Source: Nipponacmea schrenckii (lineage: Eukaryota; Mollusca; Gastropoda; Lottiidae). Taken from it: DNA of 64,000 nt. Location of the stretch: assembly GCA_030562195.1 (NCBI GenBank), contig CM060200.1:36773468-36837467 (forward strand). Reading direction: 5' to 3'. The notes below the pieces were generated by a model. That model had not been told where the DNA came from. It worked only from the letters and a program-made list of their open reading frames with translations, and ran no database searches. The first letter of the stretch is position 1. Every line of letters starts with the position of its first letter. Positions 24,900 to 40,310 of the stretch are shown one piece after another. The translations under genes were made by a program, and so were the position numbers.

Positions 24900-27800
24900 A
24901 TTGTAAGCAATTCTAGTCTATAATCTTTATTTATCATTTTAAAGTGTTTTTTTTAATGTGAATTAAGTCAACTCCGCCCTAAGGTCTTCTAAAACTTGGA
25001 AGATTAAACGATTATTGGATGCGAGATTTCCATGCACAATATAGCGATGCTATTTGAATGAAATGGGTAGAATTGAATAATAAGTTCGGTATCGGAATCC
25101 TTGTCAGAAGCTTCTCTGTTTTGGTCTTTTATTATTTTGTAGAACAACTAACGCCAGGCTTAAGGATACATCTAGTATATCAGGATACCTGGCTTATATA
25201 AAATAATCGCAAGGACCAAGTAAATACTACAATAAAGTTCAGTGTAGGCAATCACACAGTACAATTTTAAGGAAAAGTACAAATAATTGACAAGGAAACC
25301 GAATAAAGTATATGTGTACTTGAATAAAAGTGTGGAATTATTTTAAGCATTTCAAACTATTATTGTTAAGTGTTATCGAATTCAGTGCTAATCATAGTAG
25401 TTTATTCCTATCTATATTGTAACAAGCGTGATGATATTTATAGGGTTTACAAGTCAATTAATGGTCAATTAAAATATGAAGAAGACGAAGCATGATATTG
25501 ATAGGATAGCACGAACTCGGTACTTGATCAATAAAACTAACATGTTTTTAGTTCTATTGGATTTCAAAATAACATTCCAAGTACAATTGTGGCCTTCAAG
25601 TTTCTTTACATGCTTTTTTAAAACGTGTATCTGTGAAGTATGAATCTATAGTCTACGATTTGCCAGACTCGGATAAGGCCAGAGTTTCAATGAATGATAA
25701 ATACCCAGATTAATAAGGGGGATAAATAATAATAATGATTTAGTAATAATGATACATGCTCGGTTTATCAAATTAGCGGCGATGCAAAGAAATGAGTGAG
25801 TAATTGGACATAATAATAACGATAACTTATAAATATATTACAATGTACATAAAATATAATCAAGAAATTATCCGTTAAAAAATATGGATAAATAGTAATA
25901 ATCATAGGTAATAAGACATTGTAAATGTATTAAAATGTCAATAAGTTGGTGAAATATGAGTTAATTAGCAAAATATCGAATATTAAATATAACACATTAT
26001 CGCTACAACTATAAACATATAATAATCCAAGATTGGAAATAATTTCTAATCAATAACATCTAGTTTCATATTGGTTAAGGTTGTTTCTAATAATCTTTTA
26101 ATATTATACGTGGCGGAATAGGGAATACGAAAATCTTTAACCTAATTTACGCCCGAAGGTGACAGAACAGATATTTATGAATCTGGTAATCCATATCAGA
26201 AAATATATAGTATCAAATTGGCAAGAAAGTATCTGTGTAAAATAATATTATTGCAGGATATTTTCGCTGGACGTTTGTAAAGTTTGTGTATGCAGATACT
26301 GTTATACCCCAAATACTAACTATTATTGGATTTTGATATGCGGAAATACATATATAAAGGAACACCAGGGAATAGGATACCTTGTTATTAAAGATGTGTG
26401 TTGTACCTTAACCTATCCCCTTGTGTTATTTTAAATATACACTATACGTTACAATCTTAAAATATTTTTGTTGAAAATTGAAAAAAATGCAATTCATGTT
26501 TGAGATGTCATTTGACTTCGACCAGATTTGAACATAATTTATTTCAGGAAATTTGAAGCAGCTTTGTTTGTAGTCAACGTTGTGAATAAAGCATGCCAAA
26601 AAAAAAATAACCAAGTGTCCCCAAAACATCATAGCCAGCGTTCTTTGACTTTTGACATTTCAGATTCGAGTCCTCAAACAAAACATGACCGCAGATTGGA
26701 CTGAAACCTATCTTGTTATCTTTGTTGGAGATAATGTGTCCCCAAAACCACAATTCTCCTAATTCAACAGGCAAATCGTTTAATGACTTTATTTCAAACT
26801 CAACAATAAGAACAAAAGCTCATATTCCATTGTATTATAAAGAAATAATTGACAGGTTTAAAAGTTGGGATTGTTTACTCGTCGTGGCCAGTCACTTTTT
26901 GTTCTGGCCTCATTACCCATACTTACTCGAGTGCCGACAATTACTGCACTCCAGTTGTCTTCACTCGATCTTAATAACATCTTGTATAGTTTTGTAGTAC
27001 GAGTGGAAACTGGTAGTACCACAACCCAAACTTATTATCATCCACTTCACTCTTCCTTATATACATACACTGTATCGTTTTATTCGCTTTATTTACCTAC
27101 CCTCAATATAGATGTCTCTTTTACTATTCAAAGCCAGTATCACCTGTGTCTACTTAACAACAATGACATTTTTAGCTCTCGAGTTATTTTTAGCCAATCT
27201 GATGACAGCTTGTAATTTACTCCGTATCTCTTTTCATTTTGAATTCAGATCAACGATTGGATAAAAGAGACATTTTATAATATTTTGAATAGTCATTATA
27301 CTCGATGCTATTGTCACTAAATTTGCCTTTTCATCGTGTGTTTACAATGTTTTTAAAATTGAGTAATTATTTGCTTTTCGACGAAGCTGCGCTACAGTAC
27401 GGACTTTAGACTTACTTAACATATGTACGTCATAGCTTGTGTAACTGTAATTTGCTTTTGATTGTGAAATTTGCACAAGGCTTTGCTGACTGTAATATAA
27501 AACTTTATACCCATTGTGTCCTTATATGACATCAGAAAGAATTGTCACATCACGAATTTAATATTTTGATGAAAGGTAGATTTCAAACTTCTCATCATCC
27601 TTAATAGACGATGTGTGGGAATGATCAACTACTGCATTTATCGAGATAGTCAATCCTACAAATAAATATTAGTTTTAGATTCTGAGACGACACCATTCGT
27701 TGACTTTTTTTCAGAATGCCTTGTTCTCTTGCAGAATTTTCTACTCTCTTATATAGTAATCGATTCCAATTAGGCTTTCTTCAAAACAAACATAGCCAAT

Positions 27801-29715
27801 GCAATTGGTATGGCTAAAAGCCCAATGCAATTCCGAAATGAAAATGTTTGTATCTTACTATTGAAGGCTATTCAATGAGTTAAGTGTATCTGGAAAGTGG
27901 TCGCATCTAGTCTCACGTTCACGTTTCTACGAATATTTGCCAGTATGACTATATATGGTAAAGATTATATTGCGGAAATTTGAAAATTTTGCGGTTATTA
28001 GGGTCAGTAGTGATTGAGGTAGCTATGAATTGACGTCATACCACTAGATAGAAGGTACGAGAAGGAAAGCTATATCGTGTACACTATTATATAGCTGTTA
28101 GGTCGTATAAAGTAAACAAACTGTACAGGTAAATTTAGTGATATATCTCACGCTCTAATGTGTGGGTGGTATTAGGTATGTAGGTCATATCACAGTCCTT
28201 CCAACTCTAGGAGGAGGTGCGGATCTCTTGTGGGTGGTTTTCCAAAACATTTCCAGAATTATAGAACCGTATGTTTATATAGCGTATCTAATTAACTTTG
28301 AAAGGGAAATGAAGCAGTCAATGGTACATTTATACTAAGCACAGCTCACCTCTCACGATAAGGGGTATCAAACAACAAATAACTGGCGGTTGCCGGATAT
28401 CGATAATTTGCTTTCGAACTGTTTATATCAAGCATTGTTTTACGTTGTGAATATATACATGTATAAAGAATGGTATTACAGTGCCTCAAATGAATCGAGA
28501 CCAGAACTCTTTCAAATAATGATCACATTGTACTGATGGACTGGCAAGAAGATATACTGATGAACCTTTACGAATCGATAGAGTTCCACCAATTGCCGTA
28601 AAAAGTTTTCAATGCCCGATTGACGTTAATCAAGATTGTTCTTTGTCAACTTTGAATCTCGGGTCCGCACCTTAACAACCTCGACACATTGACAACAGAT
28701 TTTTGTACTAATAAAGGTCACCAAACGTATGTCAGACGTTAAAACATTGCTAGTTTGTTATTTTAAAAAGATGTGATTGTCATTAAATTAATTCTATGTC
28801 CTGGAACCATTTAAAATGTCTCATATTTAGGTCAACCTAATTTTATAATGAACAAATGCAACAAGAATCTTTTTATCTTTATAAGTTGTTATATTTAGTA
28901 CATTTTTACAGTAATTTACCCAATATAACAAACATCAACGTACTAAACGCCTTCATAGTGTACCAACAGTCATAGACATAAATAATGCCCTATTAAGCTC
29001 TTATCGGCTACCGGTTAGACAGACCTTCAAGCAGATTTAAAAAGATCGGAAAACCGCATACCACTTCTGAAGTAGTGTGATCAGTCAGGTACACCACCGT
29101 GACTTGAACAGATTTGTCGACATCTGGAAACAAGCCCTTTTTTCATCATCTGTCATCACTATCTTGTGGTTTTAATTTGACCTACGTATTCTCTCATTCG
29201 GGTGCGTTTATAATCTTAAATAAGATGTTCCGGAAGAATAAGCTTGTCCTACATTCCATATATAAGCAATTGTTTTACAATGATAATATTTTCTGGATCT
29301 CGGTAAATCATTGGCCATATGCGTTGTGGAAGAACAGGGATTTAACGGCCTCATCAGCCTACTTTAATTTTAAGTGATGATCTCAGTCCATTTCAAATTG
29401 TTTACATATTTTTTATAAAGCCCATTACAATGATTAGCATGTCACTTTATTTGTTTTGATTTACCCTACATAATACTGTTCTATTTAATACAAAGATAAT
29501 TGTCCACTTCAAATTCTAAGATGGTGAGATATTGTCCCACACAATATCAATTGGGGAGAGTTTCTATGCTACCATTAAAAATGCATTCAATTCAGCGTTT
29601 CAATCCAACGTGTATGTTGATGTATAATATTCGCTAAGGCAGAATCCTGTTGCAAGATATTATTTTCACAAATAAAAAGTGAATTTTCTGGGCCATGACT
29701 ATAGACCTTCTCCTT
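24900..29715. other. intergenic DNA, no gene recognised
   Basis: AT-rich. Overlapping open frames of 94 and 116 codons at 26713-27215 have no recognisable domain, no plausible splice context and ordinary base composition, so no gene is called. Confidence 0.5.
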
Positions 29716-29723
29716 GTATTTTT

Positions 29724-29882
29724 AAAATAGAGAACATTTTCTGTTAGCCATATTTAAAAATGATTAAACATTTTAGTAATTCTTCTGTAACGTGTTTTTC
29801 GCTATAGCTGTCTATAATGATAACAATTTTGTCGATCCCAATCTAAATGTGTATTCATAAATATTGCAAGCAAAGTACTGTG
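29724..29882 (+). repeat. direct duplication, copy 1
   Basis: About 159 bases starting 'aaaatagagaacattttctg' are repeated at 30132. The copies share 'gtgtttttcgctatagctgt', 'aattttgtcgatcccaatct' and 'attgcaagcaaagtactgtg', with a handful of substitutions and a short length difference near the middle. Confidence 0.9.
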
Positions 29883-30131
29883 CTACCCAAAGCATATTTC
29901 TATTCCAACGCTCTTAACATTCGAGAAGATCTCACATTTCTAATCTAACTTCAACTACAACGAGATCCGTTTATGCTAAAAAGATGGAATGGAATCTAGT
30001 GAGAATCTAGCTTTGTCATACATTTTCATCTTGAGCATATATTAGATTGCATTTAATATAAATACATGTCTGTTTGACATTCTTGATAATGTTCCAGTTC
30101 GTCGTTGGCTTCCTTGGCCCTTTCCCTTTAT

Positions 30132-30279
30132 AAAATAGAGAACATTTTCTGTTAGCCATATTTACAAATGATTACATGACGGCTTTTCGTGTTTTTCGCT
30201 ATAGCTGTCTATAATGATAATAATTTTGTCGATCCCAATCTAGATGTGTATTCATAAATATTGCAAGCAAAGTACTGTG
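30132..30279 (+). repeat. direct duplication, copy 2
   Basis: The second, slightly shorter (~148 bp) copy of the 29724-29882 segment, about 408 bases downstream in the same orientation. It carries no open frame. It may be a small segmental duplication or two copies of one dispersed repeat. Confidence 0.9.
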
Positions 30280-30284
30280 GACTG

Positions 30285-32035
30285 AATCCATCATTCACAT
30301 ATTTTTCTCATTCCAATTCACCATAGTCTTATAATTAAACATTAAGGAAATATGTTCTTTGAGAAAGTCATTAGACCAATAGACCAATAGCTCTCTTGTG
30401 TTGCTTAATACATTAATCAAATCAGAAATTAAAGACCTGATTTCTTCAACCGTCAACGTACCACAAAATAAAGTTATTAATGATGGAAATAGAAAGATTT
30501 CTTGTAGGTACACTTCACTCATCATGTGAGAAATTAAGGCTCGTTCAAGCAATCGACAATATGGTTTGGACAAGAAAGTTTATATTTGATATATCAGCAT
30601 CGGCGTTTCACCAGTCATTATTGATGCTACATATAACCTTTCGAATAATTCTAATTATGCAATTTGATATTCACCTGTATATTCTCTAATATCAGAACAC
30701 CGTGAATAAAGTATTGGGTTTACTTTAAATACTGCATGCTTTCTGTTAAAGCTTCAAAATTATTTATCAGATGCACTCTTTAAGGGTCGATGTATTTGGT
30801 TACTTTCTAAAATCAATTTAGAACAGGGTTTCGTTTCCAATGAAACACATGTTGACAGCACGAGATAAACTCTTATCATATCTACATAATGCATCTGGGA
30901 AAAAATGAAAGTTTAACCTATTTTTGCTTTAATATCATTATTTGCTTAAAAATATAAATTAAGGGAGAAATAAATTTATAGATAGCAATCACTTGAAGTG
31001 ATCCTTCAACCTGTGACAATAATATTGATAGATCACAAAGTTACAAATTAGTACAAACTTATATCTGTCAACAATCAAAAACTTTAGATATTGTACCCAG
31101 TCACTAGTTCATGTATACGTTTATTTTCAATTAAGGTATCATGATTTATTATATAATAGAAATAAATGATGCATCATCGACAGATTCGTTGAAACTGTTT
31201 TGAAATTCTTATTCAAAATCATATTTTATTAGTCCCATGCGTATATGACTATGCAATGATAATGCTTAAATGCATCCAATAATTGGTGAATGAATACATG
31301 CAGTTCTGCAGATTAGCAATGCTGTTAGGTTGTAATGAATGTCAGATAACTCATTTTAATTTAAGTGATACCAGCAAATAAGTGACATTAATTGTCTTCA
31401 AGTTCGCTTCTTTTTTTTTAATGATTGCACCCGATAAGGTTCAAGTCATAATGTACTTAAGCTTTTAAAATGGCAATTTATACTTATACTTACCATTATT
31501 TGAAATCTACTGCACTACTGGAAGAATTGAAATAGTTAATGTTGCGTCGGTTTATACGGTCACGTTTTCATGGGACATTCAGTAAAAAGAAAGGTACAGA
31601 CCTACAGATCGGTCAGATGAAAAATAATGCATACTTATTTTTTTAAAGATTTCCACGACGAAAAATCTACGGTATGTCATCTTCATCAAAATACTATGGT
31701 TGAATTTATAAAACTTTGTTGAATTTTGCCCATCATTCCATTTCAAATCTACTGCACTATTGGACAAATTTAAATGTATTAAATTATTTTTACAAAATCA
31801 TTTTAATATCAAGAAAAAAACGTCAAACGGTTAAGTGTTTTAAACTATAATAGTACATTAAATACAATTGAATTATTAAAAACCCAATAACCTCCCTTGC
31901 CGCGAGACAAACATCTGTATTAATAAATTATTAGCCTTGACCGCTCAGTACATGCCTTTAGTTATGAAATCGAATTTTCTTTTTCTAATTGAAGACAGTT
32001 AAAGTCATGCAGTGTTCACAAAGGGACATTAAAGC
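30285..32035. other. intergenic DNA, no gene recognised
   Basis: Contains a short direct repeat of the form 'aaatctactgcacta.tgga' at about 31503 and 31745. Otherwise no supported feature; the 92-codon minus-strand frame at 30295-30573 has no known domain. Confidence 0.45.
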
Positions 32036-32039
32036 GAAG

Positions 32040-32225
32040 GTATTGGTGTCTGTCTATTCTTTGTATAGTACACTCATTCTCAAATAGGGGACGCTTTCCA
32101 CGGCAGCCTCTTCGATCCGCAACATCAGCATGAGGTTGAATAATCCGAAGGCATTACTTCTACGATGCTGGAATCGAATCACAGAACCTACTATTGCGTT
32201 AAACACATCGTGCTACAAAAAAGGG
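32040..32225 (-). mobile_element. possible tRNA-derived SINE remnant
   Basis: On the minus strand the sequence begins near 32215 with GTAGCACGATG, a weak A-box match. About 40 bases later comes GATTCGATTCC, one mismatch from the B-box consensus GGTTCGANTCC, a spacing close to that in tRNAs. No second copy was found in the window and the fold does not give a convincing cloverleaf, so this is tentative. Confidence 0.35.
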
Positions 32226-32234
32226 TAAATAAAA

Positions 32235-35200
32235 AAAATTGGTAATATAATATAAACTTTTAGTTTGAACTATATTGTGAGAAAAATATTTCTTTTAATA
32301 ACCTATTGTATCAATCACTTTCATTTATGCCAATAATAGTTTAGTTGAATCGGTTCATGCCCTACGTTAGTATACAAGAAACGCCCCACCCAAAGAGTTA
32401 TCTATATTATGTGTTTGTACCACTGTCTTAATTTCAATTCGTCACATTTGTCATCATAAACTAATAATTCATATATCACTTTTTAACATTTTTCATCTCC
32501 ACAAAATAAAATCTAGTATTATAAATGTCTCTCATATTTCGGGAGTTTCTACAAAAAGTAGTGATTGATTTTAAAATTTTAAACAATGTTTTCAGTTATG
32601 TTTTCGGTTTTATAACATGAACTTAAATAATAAAATATTAGTTTGAATAGGTAAATAAGATCATATTTGTATAAAGGTTTTGGTTGTTCAAGCTAAACGT
32701 TTGGTTCGTTGAAATGCATCATATCGTGAAAAATGAATGATTGAATAGTAAACAGGTTTTTTTTCAATTTTATTTAAATATCACTTTTTTTTTGTTATTA
32801 GACTTAAAACTTTCAATTTGTTATTTAGGAGGAAAAGTTATCATAAGAACCAGATAGACATCAGAATAAATATGATTTAATAACCAAATTTTCAACAAAG
32901 AAAGTACATAAATCTGTTAAGAATTTTTCCCTTTTAACATAACTAAAATGTACTGACAATATTTGACCTAAAAGGTCATTGTGTCACAGTATTATTATGC
33001 CTACAAACAAGTTAATATATCTTAAAACAAAGAGTGGATGGGCTCAAAGAGGCTTTTACACAAACTCAATTAGAGTAAACTTTTAACGACGTAAGATGTT
33101 AAGCTTAAAAGGGAAATGTACGAGAAAACCTGGACTGTATATGAGTAAGAACCCCCAAGTTATCTAACATCAACTAATTACTGAGTTTTGTTTTAACTTT
33201 ATACGGTTAGTTTGAAAAACACGTTTTAACATGACTATAATAGGTAAAATAACACACGTCTATAAAACGATAGCTGTTATTGACAATTTCATTCATTCTG
33301 CGTTTCAGCTTTTAACTCATTTATTCATTTATTCATGTCTGTAAGGGGCAATGGAGTCAATTCCGCACGAATGAAGACGTGCATATTTATAGTTATTCCT
33401 TCTGCCTATAATTTATTCATTTACACTATCAACATGCAAGATTATGGTATACGTTGCAATGAATAAAAATATGCATTTTGTTATGAAGTTTGTGCATAAA
33501 GATGGGAAAGTACACTGTCTGATATATATGAGTTTGCTTCTTCCTGCCTTCTACTATATCTGTAATTCCTAACTATGTATCGCATAGAACAATCTTACGT
33601 CAAGAATTTGCTTCTTCTATGCCAATAATCCAGTTGCTTTTTCGTATCGGACACGGCATCTCGTATATTGGTACCAGCACAAGTTTACGATTTCTGATAG
33701 TAATTGCACAATGAAATAGTGTTGTATAATCATATGCATAGAAATGATCGTTTTAATAAAATTATTTACATGCCTCAACATTTTGTTTTGTGATTATGTT
33801 ATGCATCTTTCAAAACTTAACGTACATAATCTGACGAGATTCTTCTAAAAATCATGTTCTGAGGGATTTTGACCCAGTAGCTTAATTGATGCTAGCCCTC
33901 TTAAACCACTGTTAAATTTGTTAGTGGACACTTTTTTACGAATATCCACGTAATCCTTACATTAGAATGGCATTGTTTCTATTGAGCAGAGCATTTAGTT
34001 GATTGAATAATAAATAATTCAGAACTGGAGAATTGTGTAACAATTTAGTCAGATTGACAATGAACAACATCATTGTTAATTTCGTTGAAATGTGAAGAAA
34101 TGCATTGATATCATGTCAGTTTTTAAGCTTTAACTTAACTTAGTAAGCTTTTGAGTACCGTACTCAATATAATGCTTTGTGTGGCGGATGTCTCCAGTGG
34201 ACGCTTCCAAAGCATCTGATACCCCCTGCTATCTTAGTTCTATTCGCAGAACCCACTTAACGAATTTTGCATATATTGTTTATAGGTCATCATGGCAAGA
34301 GACAAAGGACCTTTCTAAGTTTAAGATTGTATGAAGTCAAGGGTATTTCAATCGTAAGGAAAGAAAATTCTTGAATGAAAGTTTTACTTGTAATGGATTT
34401 TCCTTTAATTATGTTTAATTCGAAATATTATGAAGTCGGTTTATGTCTTCAATGAATGAAACCGTTTAGGTGTAAATTAAAATGAAAGAATATAAAAGAT
34501 CAGTTAAAAGAGACATTTCCATTCATGTAGTCAAGTTGAATGAAAGAGTGACACTTTTTATATAAATCTCTTTGGAATGAAAATCAGACATTCAAATCGT
34601 TTAAAGTTAACTCACAAATCAAGGGAAGTGTAATTTAAATTGACATCAATAATTTGATAAGTCGATCTGAGCGCAACATTAAAAATTGGAACAATATCTT
34701 GAATCTTGTCGTACCTTCAAGAAATCAGTTCATCATTTCACTTCAATAAATTCTAGTGATTTTTTATTTTCTTGTGTTTGCTCATAAAATTATTCAAACC
34801 TAACAAGCGTAATAAATCAAGTATTTTCATTTACTTCAAAACATGTCCATAAACCAGTCAACGAGAATTTGCGTATCAAAAGCGATACAATTGGGTCAAT
34901 TTTCAATTGAAGAAAATTGGCGAAGGATTAATTTTCAAGTGCTTGGGTATAAGAGTATATAATAGGGAAGTATGTTTCATTGATAACTTAGATGAAAATA
35001 TATATGAACAAACTGCCTGAAATAGGAAATCGTGTACCTATTGCTTGTCTATCTATTTATTTTTTAGTTCTGACAGTGACTAATGATGATTATTAAGCTA
35101 CTGACTATATTATATACGTCTTAAAGTAAAGTACGCAGATGAAAACGTTGTGTAAAGTCATGCCTACTTCTATCATCTACTTTGATGCCATGTAAACAAT

Positions 35201-38200
35201 ATGCCACACTTCATTGATTTATAACAATCCGAATTTTGCATGATTTTATCATCAACGTTCCCTTATGGCTATTGGCCACCTTAGCTATAAGAATTCCAGC
35301 CAATAACTAATATACAAATATTTAGACATTTTGGTCTAATTTTATTGGTATCAAAATATCAAATCAAACCAATCAGATACGATATTTCCAACTTTAAAAA
35401 TGTTGATAATAAACTCTCTCAAAACCTTCTATTCTTATTCTCGAGAACGTCTTTGAATTTCTTGATGACGTAACACTATAGTGTGCTGTATTTTTCCATT
35501 CTCTGATTCATTATTATGGATCTACTGTTGCTATGTTCACATAACAGCCATGCAATTAAACTCTTCTATTACATTAAATTTAATCTGCATATTTCCAATA
35601 AATATTTCAGTAAAAAAAAGGTAATCAAAATTTCCCAGACGTCAATTCAAGTAAGGTTATGACTTAAATATGAGGTTGCCAAAGCAGGTTTGGTGTTTAT
35701 TTAGTTACAATTCATTATATAATCATTAGACTAGATCATTTTAAAGATATTCCTTCCCATAAATATCTTTGTCAATTATAAATGCTACCTTTGAATTAAA
35801 CTGTTTTGCAAAGAATGCGCGCTTTGCAGTCGAAGCTTTCCTATCTCGACGAGACAGACCATATCTTTATCCGAAACGGTGTAATAGAGATCTTTTGTTC
35901 AAGGTATTCTGTAGAATAATCTAATCCAAAAATTCTGTGTGGAAAATATCTCAAAAGGCCACAAAACATAGCTCATGCCCTTAAAATCAAGGACAGTTAA
36001 AATATGATGATGCCAGAAACATAGTGCCCGAAGGAATAGATTGGTGTATTTTGTTCTTTGGTACAATCAGTTATACCACTATCATTCCTGCATAGAGAAG
36101 TATGCTAAGAGGTTTGTTGCCCCGGGCCCATGAGTTTCCCGTTAAAGCTGTTGGTGGGATTGGAGCAGGGCTTTACTTAGTACAATGAAAGTTACCTTTG
36201 ACCCCCTGTCGAGTATGTCTCTCTTTGGTGATACTACTCATTACGAAAAAGATAACATTTCATGTCTATATATGATGCTCTCATTTCATTGGTGCTATAA
36301 AAATGCTGTATGGTCGACATCACTATATTATGTAATGTTTAATTTGAAACATGGTCAAAGGGTCAATGTAGAGGTTCTAAGATACCTTAAAAAAAACTCT
36401 CGATAGTGCATATATACAGAAATATGAGAGCAATACAAAGGCCTACTTCATTGATTTCCGTATATTCGATTGAATCGAAATTTGATTAGAAAAAGTAAAA
36501 GATTTTTCCAAGAATTTTAGTCCAGATAGCTTACATCAATCTTAATTCTAGAGCTTTTGTCATCAAAAAACTAGAGCATTGTGTCCCTTTCGAAAAAAAT
36601 ATTTTAAACTCGTATGATCCAATAGTAACTTATTCCATTTAATGTTTACTTTGTCAATGATAGCAACCCCCAAAATATTTATCAACATAATAATAGCAAC
36701 ATGTTGATCACGTGAGGTCTATATTTAGATGACAGTAAAGTTTATGTTGATATACACCAGGTCGATAGTAGCTATAGGAGGAATTATATACATATATTAT
36801 TAACAATTCACAGCTTTAACCTTCGGGTGTATATTTCCTTTCCAAATTGTATTTTCCGATTCTATCTCATGTAGACTCATATTTTGATAATGAATCACTG
36901 GCAGCAATCGGTTAAAGTATGTATTGTGAAATTTAAACATGAATAATTCAACATTTATATCGTAATTTTATTTCCTGAAGTAAAATAACGTATTTGGTGG
37001 CTCAAATAGCAATAAAAGGCTTTTAAATGGTACTGAACCTGGTTTAAGTGTTACTCATTTCCTGGAAAAATAAACCAGTGCAGTAAATTCCACGTTCCCA
37101 AAAAACAAAAAACAATTATTTTATCGCAAGTGAGAACATTTTTTAAGTGTCCTGATTTTAGGAAAACAATTATACCACAGTTTTAATAACTTAATAATTA
37201 ACATAAAACTGATAGAATGCAAGTTGTGCATCTTTAGTTGCATCTGGACACGGTGCCCTCGGTCAACACTGTCACAAATTGACCATAATTTTACAGTAGA
37301 TTACGAGCAGCTGTGTTGTGATCTATAAAATATACATTTTATGTATCGTATCGTCAGATTTTTGTCACAGATTTGGAATGTTCGACTCTTGAATAATATG
37401 GTACCAAACACAATTACGTTGTATCTAAAACAAATGTCATAAGATTATTAAATCTTAAAAAAAAAACGTGTAAAATAAACCTATCATTGAAAATTTAAAT
37501 TCCTGTTATCATTGCCAAATTTCATATCCTCGCTCGTCTTTATTTGCCCAAATAAAAGTAGAACGTAAAACTCATATCAATTTGAAAATATCAACAATAA
37601 ACATATCTTTAATTTTTTTATCTTTTTCTCTGACTTAAATAATGTTTAGTTTTTAATAACAATGAGGAAAAGTCAAAATTAATTATTTTTCTCAATTAAA
37701 AGAAAGAGATCGTTTATGACATGACAAAGCTATATTACAATCATAATTATAACTTATTTATTTTTATTTTAACGAAATCAAAAAACGAAAGTAAAAAAGA
37801 GGTGAAATCTTGTATTTCGAAATGATGTATATAATTGAATAAAATACATTCATCCACAGAATTTTGTGAACAAAACAGAATTTAGATTGTCGTGATAGTT
37901 TTGATTTAGCTAATTTATAAAAATGTATATCTATTCTGTATGTTGACAATAAATGTATGCCATCTTCATTGTACACCTACACGATTAAGGATCGGTTTTC
38001 TTTAAATACATCTCTAATGTCCATTTTGAGTCTTTGAAGTTGAAAAAAGGGTGCAATATACCTTAAATGTATACTGAATAAGCCCCAAATAATTTGAATA
38101 TAATGTAAACAATTGCATATAATACAAATTTAGTTTTGCGCTTGTTGTGAGCTAACTTATAAGGTGGAACGCTGAATTTGATAGGGGAAAAGTCCGTTGA

Positions 38201-40300
38201 AAAAAGCAAATTAAGAAAATATTCTTATAATATTTAAACCAAACCATAAGTCCTAACAGTAATGTTACATGGATTAGGACATGCATCAAAATTTGGTTTG
38301 CTTTCTGGGGAAAGGAAGCACATAAGCTCTCAAAATAATGAAGTGTGCGCAAGTTTTTCTTCATTCTTGAGAAGAAGGTTTTATGTGGACTTCATTTTGC
38401 TCATGATCAATGATTATATTTCACTAATTTTGAACTTATTGTTAAACAGCAGTGAAGAGTCAAATACTTTACGGGAAATATTTTATAATTTTCTTCAATA
38501 AAATGAACTTATACTGTGTTGGAACTAGGAAAAACAATATTAACATAAAAACTAGAACAATACAATAGAAAATGATTAATTTATTTACAAATGCTAATCT
38601 CTTGTTCAACAAGTTTCTCTTCACTTTAATCTTCAGAGACAACAATAGAAACATGTCAAATCAGTGCTCGATGGTCAATTTGGACACTTAATATTATCTT
38701 GCCCCCAAGTGACCACAATGTCGTCATATCGGTCATTTCTTGATAGCTTTTAACCTGTTTGTCCAATTATAGGGTCTTGTTTCTTTTAAAGTATCATTAT
38801 CACTACTAACAGCCGACAAATCAAATGTAATAATTAAACTAATGAGCTAATCACAATCAAAGAAAAATAATCATTGTGATAAATTTAATTTACTTGGTTT
38901 GTGATGGTCAAATGACATCACGATTCTAGATGAAAGCTGTACTTTAATTGCAATTAAAATGTACACTTGGTAAGGTAGAGTTTATTCCAAGGTATCATCA
39001 ATTATAACTAAATATGTAGGTTTCTGATCAAGTCTTTATAACCAATCGCACATATTGTGTATAAATAATTCAGTGCAATAAACTAAGTTTTAATTTAAAT
39101 TCTGGAAGTATCAGAGAATTATTATGACTTTCAGAGAGCAAAAGTCTTGTTTACTTTTCGTCAAAAGAATTCCACGACATTCACGAAACAAACAATCCAA
39201 TTTCAAGTCTGTATGGTAATGTAACTTTACAATGCCTATCAAGACTTGATTATAGTCATTTAAATAAGATATTAAATATTTGACATTCAGCGAAGGCATT
39301 CTGCTCTTGAATTCATGCCGATAGACATTAAATTTCAGCTGCACTATTTTTTTTATCTTGTCCATGTTTACAAATAAAGTTTTATTTGTTATAAGATATG
39401 CATATATGTATATTAAAATGCTACTCTTTCCGTTCACAAGCAGTCCAAATGCATAAAAAAAGTTGAAATCGGCTCAAAATATTATAATACTTTATAAATC
39501 CTTTCACAATATTTGTGAAGTTTGCCTCAAAGGCAGCAGCAATTCAAATGCAAATCGCGACCTTATGCATGTCGGTAAGGTACACGTACACGGCAATAAC
39601 TTGGCACCCATACGAGCCTGTTTTGCATTAGTTATAAAAGCTAGAATATAGAAAACAAAAATCAGCCAACCGGAATCGATCTTCTATCAGATAAACATTT
39701 ATAATACATGATTTTATTTCGTTTACTACATATACTATGGGGTACTTATATTTGCATATCATTTTAAATTTTAAAAATATATAATCTAGAAATTTCTTAC
39801 TATATAAAATATGCATCAAAGAATATAAACCATATTATAGCTTTTTTGATTCTCCAAAGTCGATGATGGCATGGGTTGAAACAGATTAGCAGATTGACAT
39901 CAATATATATTTAACCATCTTCTAATGACCTTTATTATTAAACGCTTAGATCTATTTCAAACTCCCACGAGTGCTGTTATGGGAATATGGTTTCAGGAAG
40001 TGCAAGTTTCCGATTTAATGTGCCCAAAATACTTAATGTACTTGTAAATGTAAATTATATTCTTCAAAGATGGAAGAAGAAATATCCTCTTTTATAAATA
40101 GACAATGGACATCAATTGAATGAAAGAAACTGAATTTTGTATTAAACTATCAAATACTATCTATTGTATTAGAAGAGGAGATACGTAACTAATATACGTC
40201 AACAGTGACTAAGCCTATCTGCATCCCCCTATCCAATGTAGCGAAAGAGCCCACTCGTATCAGCTCAACAACAAGTTTTCAACTGAACTAGATATTCTCG
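32235..40300. other. upstream flank of the KLF gene, no gene recognised
   Basis: Eight kilobases of AT-rich DNA with only short frames (at most 108 codons, none with a known domain). It could hold regulatory sequence for the KLF gene, but nothing in the single sequence identifies it. Confidence 0.5.
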
Positions 40301-40310
40301 ACGAGCGCTT

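Noticed and set aside
26713..27215. Open frames of 94 and 116 codons
   Set aside because: They overlap in different frames, have no known domain and no sign of splicing or conservation that can be judged here.
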